NCBI RefSeq assembly: GCF_022376445.1
Contig: NW_025955057.1
Location: 88,003 to 152,002 of the forward strand
Reading direction: 5' to 3'
DNA: 64,000 bases
From: Fomitopsis serialis
Lineage: Eukaryota > Basidiomycota > Agaricomycetes > Polyporales > Fomitopsidaceae
Position numbers and translations under genes: made by a program. The notes below the pieces were generated by a model, which was given only the letters and a program-made list of their open reading frames with translations, searched no databases and was not told where the DNA came from. Numbering within the stretch: position 1 is the stretch's first letter; each line of letters starts with the position of its first letter. Positions 47,085-59,200 of this stretch are shown piece after piece.

Positions 47085-48142
47085 GGGCAGCTCCGCTGCC
47101 CTGCTCCCGAGATGCCTGTCCGAACGTCTCCCTGCCAGCATCTCAAAGGTAAGGCAGATGCTCGCTGAACATTTTGCGTGCTGCGCGCGTGACAAGTGGA
47201 AACACTCACCACGTTCCACTAAGATGGATTGTATAGACCTGGATCTCCCGTCTAAATGTTATGTCAAGCTAATGAACTCTCTCCCATGGAAGCATGCCAG
47301 CCTCCTTATCCATCCAGCTACACACCGAACATGTCCCCCTGCAAGCCCACCTCCACAAGATCTCAAAGGCAGACTCACCCACATGCCCCACATGTCACCT
47401 CGCACGCGAGACAGTCCACCATTATCTACTCAAATGTCCATCATACAATGAACAACGCGCGCAACTCGCTTTCATCCTCGGGCCAGCCGCGAACTCTATC
47501 CAAACACTCCTCACCCATCCTCGAGCCATCCGTCTTCTATTCCAATTCATTCACGCAACAGGCCGCTTCGCGGCCATCTACAGCAACCTCGGCGGCCTCA
47601 ATGCCAACTGACCAATTGATCCCCTTTCGCACCATTTTGTTCACTACTTACTAGATTACCATGCTACAAACCCCCCTTGTACGTTACATCCGACTCTACC
47701 GGCACGCCAGAGAGAAAACGAGTGGTGCCTGCAATGGTCACTGTAGGAGCCAGGAAGGGTGTTGTGTTGCCAGGGCAGTACCTGAGGGCAGCAGGATGCA
47801 ACAGCCAGCCCCGTGCACCTCGCTCTCACCCCGCTCTGAGCCAGACCACTCGTCCAGCCTGTTAGTCCTATCGAACGTGTGTTGTCTCCCGGGTGGGAGT
47901 CCATTTTCCTTTTACACAGAACTCACATGCATTCGTATCTGCTAATGTACACTCACTGCTACTACAACCAACCCGACACCCTAATCTTCCCCTTTCCCTA
48001 CTGTACATACCCAAGCTCTCACTCCGGCGATGAGCCTATGCTCAGCCTGAATTCCGACAGACTTCTTTTGTACCTATTCTTAGCGCTAGTTTTTGTCTAC
48101 ATAGGGCTCGGCCCTCGCGGACAATAAAGAGAATCAAAAAAA
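47085..48142 (+). mobile_element. 5'-truncated LINE (non-LTR retrotransposon)
   Basis: Flanked by a 12-bp duplication AAGATTGCTCAC (47073-47084 and 48143-48154), the right copy directly after a poly(A) run (48136-48144), as expected for target-primed insertion. The coding remnant reads LPASISKVRQMLAEHF, then KHSPRSTKMDCIDLDLPSKC. After a 4-bp tandem duplication that shifts the frame near 47315 it gives TEHVPLQAHLHKISKADSPT followed by CPTCHLARETVHHYLLKC. This is the CCHC-type knuckle near the end of fungal LINE ORF2. RT and endonuclease are missing. About 530 bp of 3' UTR follows the stop at 47611. Confidence 0.75.
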
Positions 48143-48154
48143 AAGATTGCTCAC

Positions 48155-49925
48155 ATCCATATACAGCTGTCATCACCCGCGATAGGCAGTTGACCCACTA
48201 GGGGGTACATGACTGTAGTTAGCTCAAGGCTATGAGCAATAGGATTGAGTATATAGGAAAGTGTATGAATTGACTTTCCTGATATGGGAATGGACTTGTG
48301 TGCTGAACTAACACTCTTGGTTAGAATGTCCTGATAATTGACTATCACTCTTGGATAGTAAACTTGAATAAGATACTAACCTACTTTTTGGTTAGTTCTT
48401 GAGTCAGAGATAAGCAGAGTGTGTTATTGAGGGTAAGTGTGGGCAAGTAAACTGTCAGAGTATCAGTACTCTGGGGGAGATGGTGGTGGTTCTAGGTCAA
48501 GATGCACTTGGTCCAGGATAGGCAGGCATTGGCCTTATATAACCTGGACTGTGGGAATTTAGGACAATACATCTATGAGAACAATGGGATCCTACCTATT
48601 GTATTGAAATGAGTCCATCAAAAGAACAATGTACTTACTGGTTATTGACAAGGAACAAAAGAGAAATATTGTCTTGGTTTTATTCATTGTCCTATTGTTG
48701 TGCATTCATTCCCCAATCAGTCAGATCAAACACTGTTTGGCCATTGTCTACTTCAGAGAGCATGACAGCAAGAAAACCAACAAAGCAAATAAGAGGATGA
48801 CAAAATCTATCTACATCCAGGATCACCCAACCCAACCTTTATGCACACACCTCTCCATCCATCATGTTGAATATCTTGACCTTGGAATTGACCACAGTTT
48901 CATCATCAAGGTTGTGGTGCATACTGCAGACATCATGTCAGTATCAAACATTTATCCCATTGTTTGTCTGTCTTGTAACCATTGTCAGGGACTGTGTGGA
49001 AGGGAAACTCGTCGCATGTCGGACTCGGTGCCATCGCGTCATGGCAATTACATACCCATATTTTCTCTTTTTCCGTTCATTGCTCACCCGTCTCTCCATC
49101 TTGCTGAACATGTTCTTGACAGACTCTTGTACGATACATTTCCCTACAATACTCTTGACTCTACTGGCACACCTGAGACAAACTGGAAGGCTGCGACACA
49201 GACCCGCTAGTAGGACAAGATGAGCACCGCAATGCCAAGTGCCGTACCTGCTGGGGGACCAGGTCGCGATAAGTAAATAGCACCGCGAGCGAGCTGCCAA
49301 CCTCGTACCGAGACAAGGGTCCATCAGTCAACGCTGGAAGGGGACTCAAGGGATGTCCGTCGCCCAGGAGGGTGTTCATATGGCTGCTGTATGGTACCTT
49401 CCTATTTAGGCATCATTCCTTCCTGATCTGTCAAACACTCACACGTCGTGCTTCTTTCGAACCATCGCAAAACTCACCAATGTCTCTCTCTCACCTACTT
49501 TTTTATCCCTCTCACGCTTCCAAGATTCTAGAAACTCTTGCATGTATTTGTACTGGGCTGCGTCGCCCTGCTCTCCATCAAATTGAATCCCCATCTCTCT
49601 TGCTCTCTCTCACCTCGCTATCCTGACCTCGGCACTTAGACGTGACAACTGCGGTTGCAGGTGCAAAGCAAGTCGAGTTGCAAGTTGAGTAGTCCATGTC
49701 AAGTCGCATTCCGATACCAAGTAAGTGTTCCATTAGATTCGGCGGCCTAACTACTTTCTTCAGACCACCATCCGTCATCCTTCACCGAGCCCTCGTCCAT
49801 CTTGACCTTCTGACCTCCCTGCTTCAGGACGAACACGTGTTGTGTGTGGTTTGCCGTCGCACGCATGCCTTCTCTCCGACAACTGGCAATTCCAAAAAGG
49901 ATCATAGGCTGTTATGTTTAGTTCA
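48155..49925. other. Unassigned segment with a 193-codon ORF
   Basis: An ORF at 48629-49210 (+) has a hydrophobic run (IVLVLFIVLLLCIHSPISQI), but no family is recognised and its upstream half is AT-rich repeat-like. 48980-49900 is more GC-rich than its surroundings and includes CT-rich stretches (49560-49620), as if a former promoter/gene fragment had been captured. I cannot build a gene model. Confidence 0.3.
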
Positions 49926-49929
49926 ACAG

Positions 49930-51745
49930 TTCAACAGGCCCTGAACACGCAGGCTGCCAAACTTTGGAGCCGAGTTTGAATGCCAGCCACAAGCTCATCA
50001 GTGACACTGTATTTGCTGTGCTGTGGCCTCCCAAGAGTGCAAAACCAATTGGGTATATTCCCAGTCACATGTATGATGTTGTAGAGCCTGTACATAGCAT
50101 GCCTTCCCATACAGTCATATAGATATGGCACCATTCACAAAGCAAAATAAAATACACATACCTCTGTACACACTCATTCTTTCACATTGTTTGTGTTTCC
50201 TGTGGTGCTTAATCAATTACCTATGAATTGTGCGGACACTATGTAGTAACTGACCTGGAAATTTTGAATTACCTGTTGAGTCTGGGTTCAGAAAATGCAG
50301 ACAAAAGAAGGAAATGTTGTGTAAGATTCTACCCACCTTGTACTACTTGCCACAACTAATAACTTGTAGCGGAGAGGGCCATGGCTGGCAGTACGATCCC
50401 ATTGGTTTAGATACATGAGAGAAATTTCAATTTAGTAAGTAAGCTGCCATGTATTGTGCATCCTGTATAAATTGCTATATTCATAGGACACTGTCTGTAA
50501 TGGTGAAGAACACAGACTCACACTAAGACTTGCACATGGAATCATCATTGCCTTTGCTGGATATTCCAGTAATGTCTACTCTCAATGGTCATGGTCTCAT
50601 GTGTAAGTCCCATGAACACAAAAGGACATTTTATGATAACATGTAAAGGGGAAGTGTTGCAGCCAGTGAGAGGAATCCAAAATCATGTATTATTGACTAG
50701 AGATATAGAAAAGGACAGTTCTATATTTGCCTAGAAGTCCACTATAGCAGGGCCTCTTGCTTGTTGCTTAGTAAGCAATGTAAGTCTGTGCTATTGTCAG
50801 AGCAACAATGGCTTCCTTTGAGCCCAGTTGGTAGATAAATCACAGAATACACTGCAATATGAGTGACAGTAGACAATGCACAAATAGACATTAACAATAC
50901 ATGGTACAATCATTCCCTGCCCATCTAAGAGCTGCAATTTTACCACCACATACCAAGGTCATTGCATAAAAATAGGACCTGGTAATACATCAACTGATAA
51001 TATGATGGTAGAAGTTAGACATGCTCCAGGAAATTATCATACAAGGGATTAAGGGATTAAAAACCAAGCATAACACCATCATACTGACAAGATGAGGGAA
51101 AGACATGCTTATATTGGCACAATAGAGTTGATTTCATCTTATTTTCTGCCATTTATCCAGCACTGCAGCAACCATGAAGGGCTGGGATATACTATGTATG
51201 GTAAGTCTGTATGTCCAGTTGCCTCACCTGTACAAGGTGAGTAGAACCATATATAATATTTCCTTGTTTTGACTGCATTCTCTGAGCCCAAACTCAACAG
51301 GTGATTCAAAATTTCCATGTTTAGGAGGTGAGCTACTACATATAGCAGGTTTCAAATGTCATATAGCCAAACAATTCATAGGTAATTGGTAAACATCACA
51401 GGAGACACAAACAATGTGACAGAATGAGTGAGTACAGAGGCATGTGTATTTTCTTTTGCTTCGTTAATGGCATTATTATCATTTCTGTCTATTGGGAGGC
51501 GTACTATGTACAGACCCTATGGCATCATATTATATATGTTACTGGGAATATTGACAATTGTTTATGCATTTGTGGGAAGCCACAGCACAGCAAACACAGT
51601 GTCACTAATGAGCTTGTGGCTGGCATTCAAACTCGGCCTCAGAGCTTGGCAGTCAGGGCCTATTGAACTATTGAACTAAACATAACAGCCTATGATCCTG
51701 TCTGGAGATCCCAGTCCCTGAGAATTCCAGGTAGTACTGACTTAC
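49930..51745. repeat. Repeat families C/G, further copies
   Basis: 49930-50150 is an inverted relative of 31950-32180. 50560-51750 is a direct relative of 30640-32290, with the shared TGCTTAGTAAGCAATGTAAG block (about 50773). A breakpoint motif lies at about 50370 (GGAGAGGGCCATGGCTGGCA, then GTACGATCCCATTGG). Non-coding. Confidence 0.65.
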
Positions 51746-53814
51746 AAGATGGACAAGACTCACTGAAAAAGTGGCTTGCATCAGGCTATACATGGAAAAT
51801 ATGGCACTATTACAGATTATCTGCCATATGGGAGCCTCAATAGTGAACCCAACATCAGGAAAACTGATAGGCTCAATATGGAGCCTTGATCTCAGTGCAG
51901 CCAGGCAATCATTGGGAGAGATGAGATCTCACAGCAATGGTTTATGGAGTACCGAGCTTGTGCGAGAGGCAACAGATCGGTAAAGAGATGAAGTCTCTAT
52001 ATGGAGATCACCTCTCTAGGGTATGCTCTCGAGATTAGCATTCTTGAGGACATACAATAGCAAGGCGGCCATTCCGCTCATGGTCAAAACCCAGGTCATA
52101 TAATTTTTCTCATTTCGAGCACACAAGGCTGATTCACAGCACGAAAGTGGTATCATTGAGTGAGGTGACACTTTTCCCTACACACTAGCAATGCAGAGTA
52201 AGTACATCACGGCATCATTCCATGACTGTTGTGTATGCATAGTGAAGCAAAACTGATTCAGACTCTGATCCCGACGGAACATGACCATCTGTGTCAGAGT
52301 CCAGGGTGAACATTGTATGTGCATACAAAATAACAAACAGTCAGCCAGAAAATGACACTGGTCATTATGGCAGTATGTCTGAAGATATAGAAATCCTCAG
52401 ACTTATGACCAGAGCATTGACCATTGAGAATAGGCATTTTGCATTACCAAACATATCACCAGAGATCACAAACTATTGTACACACATTACAAGCATACAC
52501 AGTGTGAAAATCAAAGTGTACAAAGGAATGGAGACACAGAGAGCAGACACAGACACAGACATTGGACAGAAGACATAGCCACCACCAACTGCAGCTCATG
52601 GCATGCATACACCATTCCTCCAAGTGTTGAAGACATCATTCTGCTCCTCTCTTAGTCTGTGACTCCTTTATAGCATGTTACTGTCAACACAGATATATGT
52701 CAAAATACATGTATTTTGCTAAATCAGTTCAGTGGACATAGATATCTGTAGCTCAGGATCTATATTGAGTAGACATTGTCAATAAATGAGGGCACACATA
52801 GATTTTCCAGGTCATGTCGCAACTAAAACTGCTAAATTATGACTTCAGGGATCTGGCACAGGCATAGTCATGACTATCTAATGAAGAGCAAGAACCTGGA
52901 AATGATAATTTTGTGAACAACATCACAGTTGTTTCCTTTCATAGCAGCATGTAGTCTGCATCATTCTTGTAACCAGCCTAGACTTGATCTAATCAAATGT
53001 GTGGAAGAACACTGCCAGAGCATAATGACCACTTATATGTAACTCATTTGTGCTCCATTAAGTTTCTGGGAAGTTTGGGAATTCTTCTGAGCCTACAAGG
53101 AGGTGTTTTTGACCTCAGAATGTATACATTGCATATCTTTGACCACTTTGTCAGTGTCATGGCCCCATGTCATAGAGTATGTGGTTTGTAAACAACAGTC
53201 ACATCAATGCTTTTGGAGGTAATGATGTTCAGAGTGCAACATTGCACCAGTACAGTTGCCGGCAAACAGTGATCTCCTCAGGCCCCAACTTCTCTAGGAG
53301 AAGTGGTGGAGGATGCTGGGTAGTGTTAGGCTTAGTGGTGATACAGACTAGTCAACATGAGCTGCCACTCAGGCTGTTGCTCACTTGACTCAGCAAGGTG
53401 TGAGCTGCCTATGCAACATAGGATGAACATGCTTTGCATCTTTGCAAATAAAAGAAAAAATGAGAACTTACTAGCTGCAGCAGATGATGGTACTGTAGCT
53501 GACCAATGTTGTTTGCAGTGTGACTCAAGCAGGTTGGTGGCGAGGGGAGTCACATTGACAACACAAGTTCTATCCAATGGGAGAGACTCCATATTGTGTG
53601 ATCCCGATGGCTGTGACTCATGGTGAATGAGGCCCAGATTGTAAGGGTGCCCCACTCCTGAACCAGTAGATCTGAGGGGCTGTCGGTTGGGGCCAACAGC
53701 TGTTTGAACAGGCTGTGGTGGTGCAGGCTGATAACCTACCCCAAATGCCCACTGTGGGGCATTTGGGTAGGCTATCTGTTATGCCGGAGCCAATGTCCTT
53801 GATAGCTTGATGGA
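51746..53814. other. AT-rich DNA, no gene recognised
   Basis: Long stretch without ORFs above about 107 codons and without motifs I can name. 53640-53790 has a short inverted pair around TGCCCCACAGTGGGCA (about 53745-53762). Confidence 0.35.
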
Positions 53815-54720
53815 CAAGATTGCTGCCTGAGTAACTGAGGGGACACAGAAAGAATACAACAGGTGAGTTGTTAGTGTATGCATACCTGAGGCTCATGTCA
53901 TCCATGCTATGGTATCTTCCTAGGCTTTTGCAAAAGTTCAAGGATTGGGTTGAAACCAACTTCAAAAGGCACCGCAAAGGCCTCTGGGCGCACATGCTGC
54001 CTTCAATGATCCCGCAGCTCATTTGCATCAGAAATATTACGATCCCTGAGGTACGAAGGTATCGTTCTTATGATGGACCACCATGAAACGCCTTAGCGAT
54101 TCCTCCGAAATGGCAGTTTGTTCCCACAGTGCACGTGACTTGCAGCCACCCCGATAAGCAGAGATAAGTAACTGTTAGTATGGGTTACTTATCTGAGTCT
54201 GAAATTTCAGACTCCCAGACGACGCGACTTGCACCAACAGGTACAAACAAATGCAGTGGTTAAGCGCTCTGTTATGGATATGAGGGCCATGAAACGCCTT
54301 AGCAGTTCCCCCAATAAGGAAACTGTTAAATCTGTCATGTGACTGTCTGCCTGGCAGCTCACTGCAAATGCTCACATATTGTAGACCACTAGTAGACCCA
54401 GCTAGTAACATCTAATTAGTACACATATATGCTCATCTGATAACCCTTCATTCAGAGAGTATATGGGGATTTTACGGAGTGCATACAGTGGCTGGCTAGG
54501 CCAGGAAATGCAAAACAAAAAAATGCACATGTGCCTGTGCCGATTCAAAGTACTTGGTTATGGCCAAAATATGGTATGTCTGTCAACTGTAATACATATA
54601 TGTGTGGTTGAGATGCTAATAAGGATTATAACAGGCAGTCTGAGCACCTTTTGCCATAATATGGCCATTGTATACAATGTAATGGCAATCATTTGCAGCA
54701 TAAAGCAAAGGTAGACTTGT
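53815..54720 (-). repeat. Repeat D fragment joined to inverted family B copy 3
   Basis: 53815-54035 matches 2035-2260 in opposite orientation. At 54040 it abuts the family B terminus (TTACGATCCCTGAGGTACGA), which runs to about 54720 as an inverted copy of 34500-35215 including the 20-bp palindrome (54195-54214). Confidence 0.7.
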
Positions 54721-56209
54721 CTTTGATGTGTCTATATATTTCATGGCTTTCCTGCATTTTTTCTGAGCCCCATATCAACTGATTTGTGCATGATTCCTAT
54801 TTGGGAATGTCACATCCTCCATATGGTAATCATGCAGTGACTGGCTTTGTTTTTCATCTTGAGTGGCTGCTTACACTTGGCTGAAGCTCCATGCTCCAGA
54901 TGTAACACTGTTGCTAATATCCACACTTGATATTGAATGGACCAGAAGGATTTGACTATGCTTTCTTGAGTTGCACAGGTTGCTAAATGAATCATGAACT
55001 GTAAATTCTTCATTGGACATAGTGTATGGTATCTGTGTGGATTACATATAAAGGTGTAGATGCACAAAATGCTTTTGTCAATGGATCATCAGCAGCAGAA
55101 TTCATTGATGACAATGGATACTATGGTTTTGACACATACATCAAGTCATTCACCGTGATATCTTCCATATTGTACATGTAGATTCACCATGTACAATGAA
55201 GTTCTACTACAATATGCCATACTAGTTGCAAGGTATGAAGTTATAGAAATGAGCCATGTTGGTGAACAAATAACCCATACATCACTTTCTGTATAACTCA
55301 CAGGGTAATTGACTTCAGTGATACTCTGGGCAACCCTACATTAGTTCATGGTCATAAAACACTTATGAGCCTGCACAACATGTAGAATATATCAAATCTG
55401 TAGTGTCTTGCCATGGAAAGCACTCATTGTATGGCTTAGATAGACAGACAATTATATGGGTATACAGTATTGAGTATTCTATGACTGATTTCATCACAGT
55501 ATTTTCTATTACATTGGTTGTATAAAGTGACATAAGTGGGGCACTCACAGACACATGGATATGTGTGTCCTTTGCATTCAGTACAATGTAGTCAAGTTAT
55601 CAGATTGTCAACCCATTCCCACCTACAAAGTGTTTGTGAGGGTTCATGAACAACTTAGAAGCATGCACAACACATTGTAATATGGAGCAAGTGTCCAATA
55701 CCTGATTCAATCTGTTACATCCCATCCTGTTGTTATTATGTTACCATGTTAGTGACACTGTATTGTCATGTGAGTGACATGTGAGTGACATGTGAGTGAC
55801 ATGTGAGTGACATGTGAGTGACATGTGAGTGACATGGTGTTATCATGACTGTCACACTGTGTTATGACTTATGTCACACTGTTTGTATTGGAATTGACTC
55901 AGACTCAATGGCATATGCATGCCAGTGGATGCCATTGAGCTCATCCTTGTGCCCTCTTTGGGATCAAGTTATGATTATATTCAATGTCTTGCATACTACA
56001 GTACTTCTTTTTTCATATACTGATTGAGATTGACCTGATGTTCTATAGCTGTTGCCAATACAGATGTGGGGAGGAAAGTACATGCTCAGATAATTGCTTG
56101 GCCATTTTATGCCAGTGTGGCATCCATTAGCTTGTGAACAAGTATTCATTACATATGTGCCAGTCATCACATCTAAGTTCAAGAACAAGAAACAATACAC
56201 AGTCTGTAT
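54721..56209. other. AT-rich DNA, no gene recognised
   Basis: Contains a microsatellite (55771-55833). Small ORFs only; nothing else identified. Confidence 0.35.
55771..55833 (+). repeat. 11-bp tandem repeat, six units
   Basis: Six exact copies of TGAGTGAC separated by ATG, giving a period of 11 bp close to the helical pitch. Confidence 0.9.
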
Positions 56210-59200
56210 CTAGTTGTTATCCCAACGCTTCACCTTGCACAAGGTATGCTCCACCATGATGACATCAAACTTGATGTCCCTCTTCACCTCCTCAGACAGT
56301 GCAGAGTCCAGATAGTTGTAGGCAAGTTTGAATGCCTGCACAACATCTTCTGGACTTGCACTGCCAGAGATCAGCTCCAGACGCTCCAAACCTGACCATG
56401 CACCTGCCTTCAACCCACTGACAAGACCTGCCATCTCATCCACCGTCGGCATCTCCACTTTGTCCACATAGACATAGTCAGATGCAAGCAAGGTAGCAAT
56501 GAGCGGGCCGACCTGGGGAACGAGCTTCTGCGAAGTTTTCTTCTTCCTGGCAAGGAACTCCGCGCGCGCCTTCAGATAAGGAACCTTGGATTCAAAGACC
56601 ATGCGGAAGTGTGACTCCACTGCAAAGTACTTCTCCGCTAAGTCCAGCCCACGTCCGCTGATGCGAGAGCCATACGCCATCTGGTTGCAGAGATAGAGGG
56701 GGTTGGAAATGCGAGGGTCGTCAGAGGACTGGCACTTAGCGACGAGGTTGTTGAAGGACTGCAAGTCCTGGAAGAAGGTGGGCTCTTCATGCGTAACGGC
56801 GCAGCTGAAGAGGATACCACGGATAATGAGAGTACTTGCAATCGCACCTTCCTTGTTGAAGTTGGCAGGATGGAAGGGGCCACTGGGTGACCTGGCTGCG
56901 CGACGACCTGCGGCAAGCTCACGGAACGGCAGACGCTTGTCCTGGTCATCAAGGCACCACACCTGAACAGCGCTGAGCTGCTTGCGCTCCTGCGCAGAAG
57001 GGCCATGCTCCAGGTAAGGGAGGATGCCGTAGCAGTCTGTGACAAAGTCCAACAGACGCTGAAGCCCGGGTGCGGCATTGGGCATGGATGGGGAAGAGGT
57101 GGAGAGAGATGAAGTCGATGGAGCACGTACTGCAAGGAACTTGCGCGCAAAGTGCGCATACGCACGCGCATCTGCAGAGTTGGGGTGCGCAATGACAGGA
57201 AGTGTAAGGAGGTCGAGGTGGAATGGGTCCAAATGCGCGCGCGTAATGGTGGAGCGGCGGTGGTCGGCAGCAGGGATAAGAGAGGCCTTGGGATACCTAT
57301 ACACATCCCAGACACCATCCAGAAGGAGTATGTCCGTAGAGCGGAACACAGTGAGCAAGTGTTGCACAAAGGTTGCCTGCAGAAGTGAGGAGGGACCAGC
57401 AGGGAAGTCAAGCCAGATGCGCAGAGTGGACTGAATGAAGCTGAAACCGTAGTAGTCATAGGAATGGAGCGATCAGGGCGTGGAACTGCAGTGGAGAGTG
57501 GAGGAAGAGAGGGAAGGAAGTGTGCGCGCTCCAGTGTGCGCACCCGACGGTCATGGTCGAAGAGCGCATGATAGGCATGATAAGTGAGACAAGCAAGCCA
57601 GTGCTGGGGTGGGAAAGGACACTGATCCCCGCCACAACGAGTAATCATGGACGCACAGTAGTTGATGGCAACAGAGTCCAGCCAACGCCACGCATAGTGC
57701 GACGCAAGCATGTTCTCTGAGCGTAGAACAGCCTGCTTCACACGCTGAACAGAGTCAGAGCGCGCAAAGCTACCACTGCCCAACCAGCACTAGGATGTTG
57801 TTCAGTAAAGCATGAGAACATGACATAGAACAACATGACTTACCTGCTTGAGCGCCAGCGCAAAGTCAATAGAACATACCAGACTAGAGTCATCACGCTC
57901 AAAAGCGTTCAACACTGTCTGGATCCCCTGACTGTAGGCAATGCCAAGGGATCCTGAGCCTGTAGCTAAGGCTGCAGCAGCATCATGGAAGATAGCCGCC
58001 ATGGCGTTGAAGTTGTCTGCAGTGAAGAGTTGAAGCACCTTTGCATATGCTAAGTTCCGCTGTCAGTAAGCATTCTGCAGTCTGAATAATGAACTTACGC
58101 TTTACAGCTTGGATGTTTGATGTCTCTGGTGCATCTTCATGCTCAGAAGACGCCCTAGTTGCGTCTGCACCTGCAGAAAAGCAAGAGTGAATTAATGGGG
58201 ATTTTATCGGAATTAATGCTCACCTTCTAAGTCTGGGACTTCAAGTGCAATAGGCGCTGCAGACAACAAGTCTGACATGAGCACCAGTTGCCCATCATCC
58301 ATGCCATCATCTTCATTGTCGCTTCCATCAGCATAGTGTTCTGCAACCATACATTGAGTGTGTCAACAAGCAAAGACATGCTAAAACTAACGTCTAGCAG
58401 TGTGTGCACGCAAAGTCATACCTCCCCCACGCTGAACAGGCTGAGAGGAGCTACTGCCTGCAGCAGGAGATGGCCCAGCAGTAGCCTGAGCATGCACCTT
58501 CCTCCCCACACCTCGTCCTATAACAGCACCAGCTGTAGAACATAAGTTCAATCAGTACATGGAAAATCAGTGAAAAAGCGGAATAAATCGCAAAAAAGTG
58601 CCGAAAATCACAGAAAATCAGGAGAAAATGCGTACCATCCTCTTCAAGTTCCTGATCATTTCGACCTATGAGGAGTACATTAGATTTTAGTTGAACATAT
58701 GAAAATTGCAGTACTCACGACGTTGTGAAGGTCTTTCACCTCCTAACTCCTCCTCCTCCTCCTCTGGCTCCTTGCGCTTCTTGTCCTTCTTGTTGTTCTT
58801 GTCCTTCACTTTCTGAGGCTTGACAGAGCACTCAGCAGCATCTGTCTGCACTCTAGACTGCTCTGTAAAGAATACATCAGTCAAACAAGAGAACAGAATA
58901 CAAGACGACGTACTCTTAGCACCTGCACACGTCCAAATCAGTGCTAAGTCCAGAAGATGAACAAGAAAGCACATACGTCCAGGACGGCTGATAGGAGGTT
59001 GAACTCCCAGAGACTTGCGCAGCTCAACAATGTCACTCTGGTAGGTCACCCGAGGAGTCACCGCCGCATAGCGCAGTTGGTGCTCCTTCCACAACCGCCA
59101 GATCTTAGCGCGCTCAGCCATGACAGCCTCTGCACGCTCCTCCCCACCGGCTGGAGGCTCAAGGACAGCCTCAAGGCCAGTAGGTTGGAAGGTCATCACG

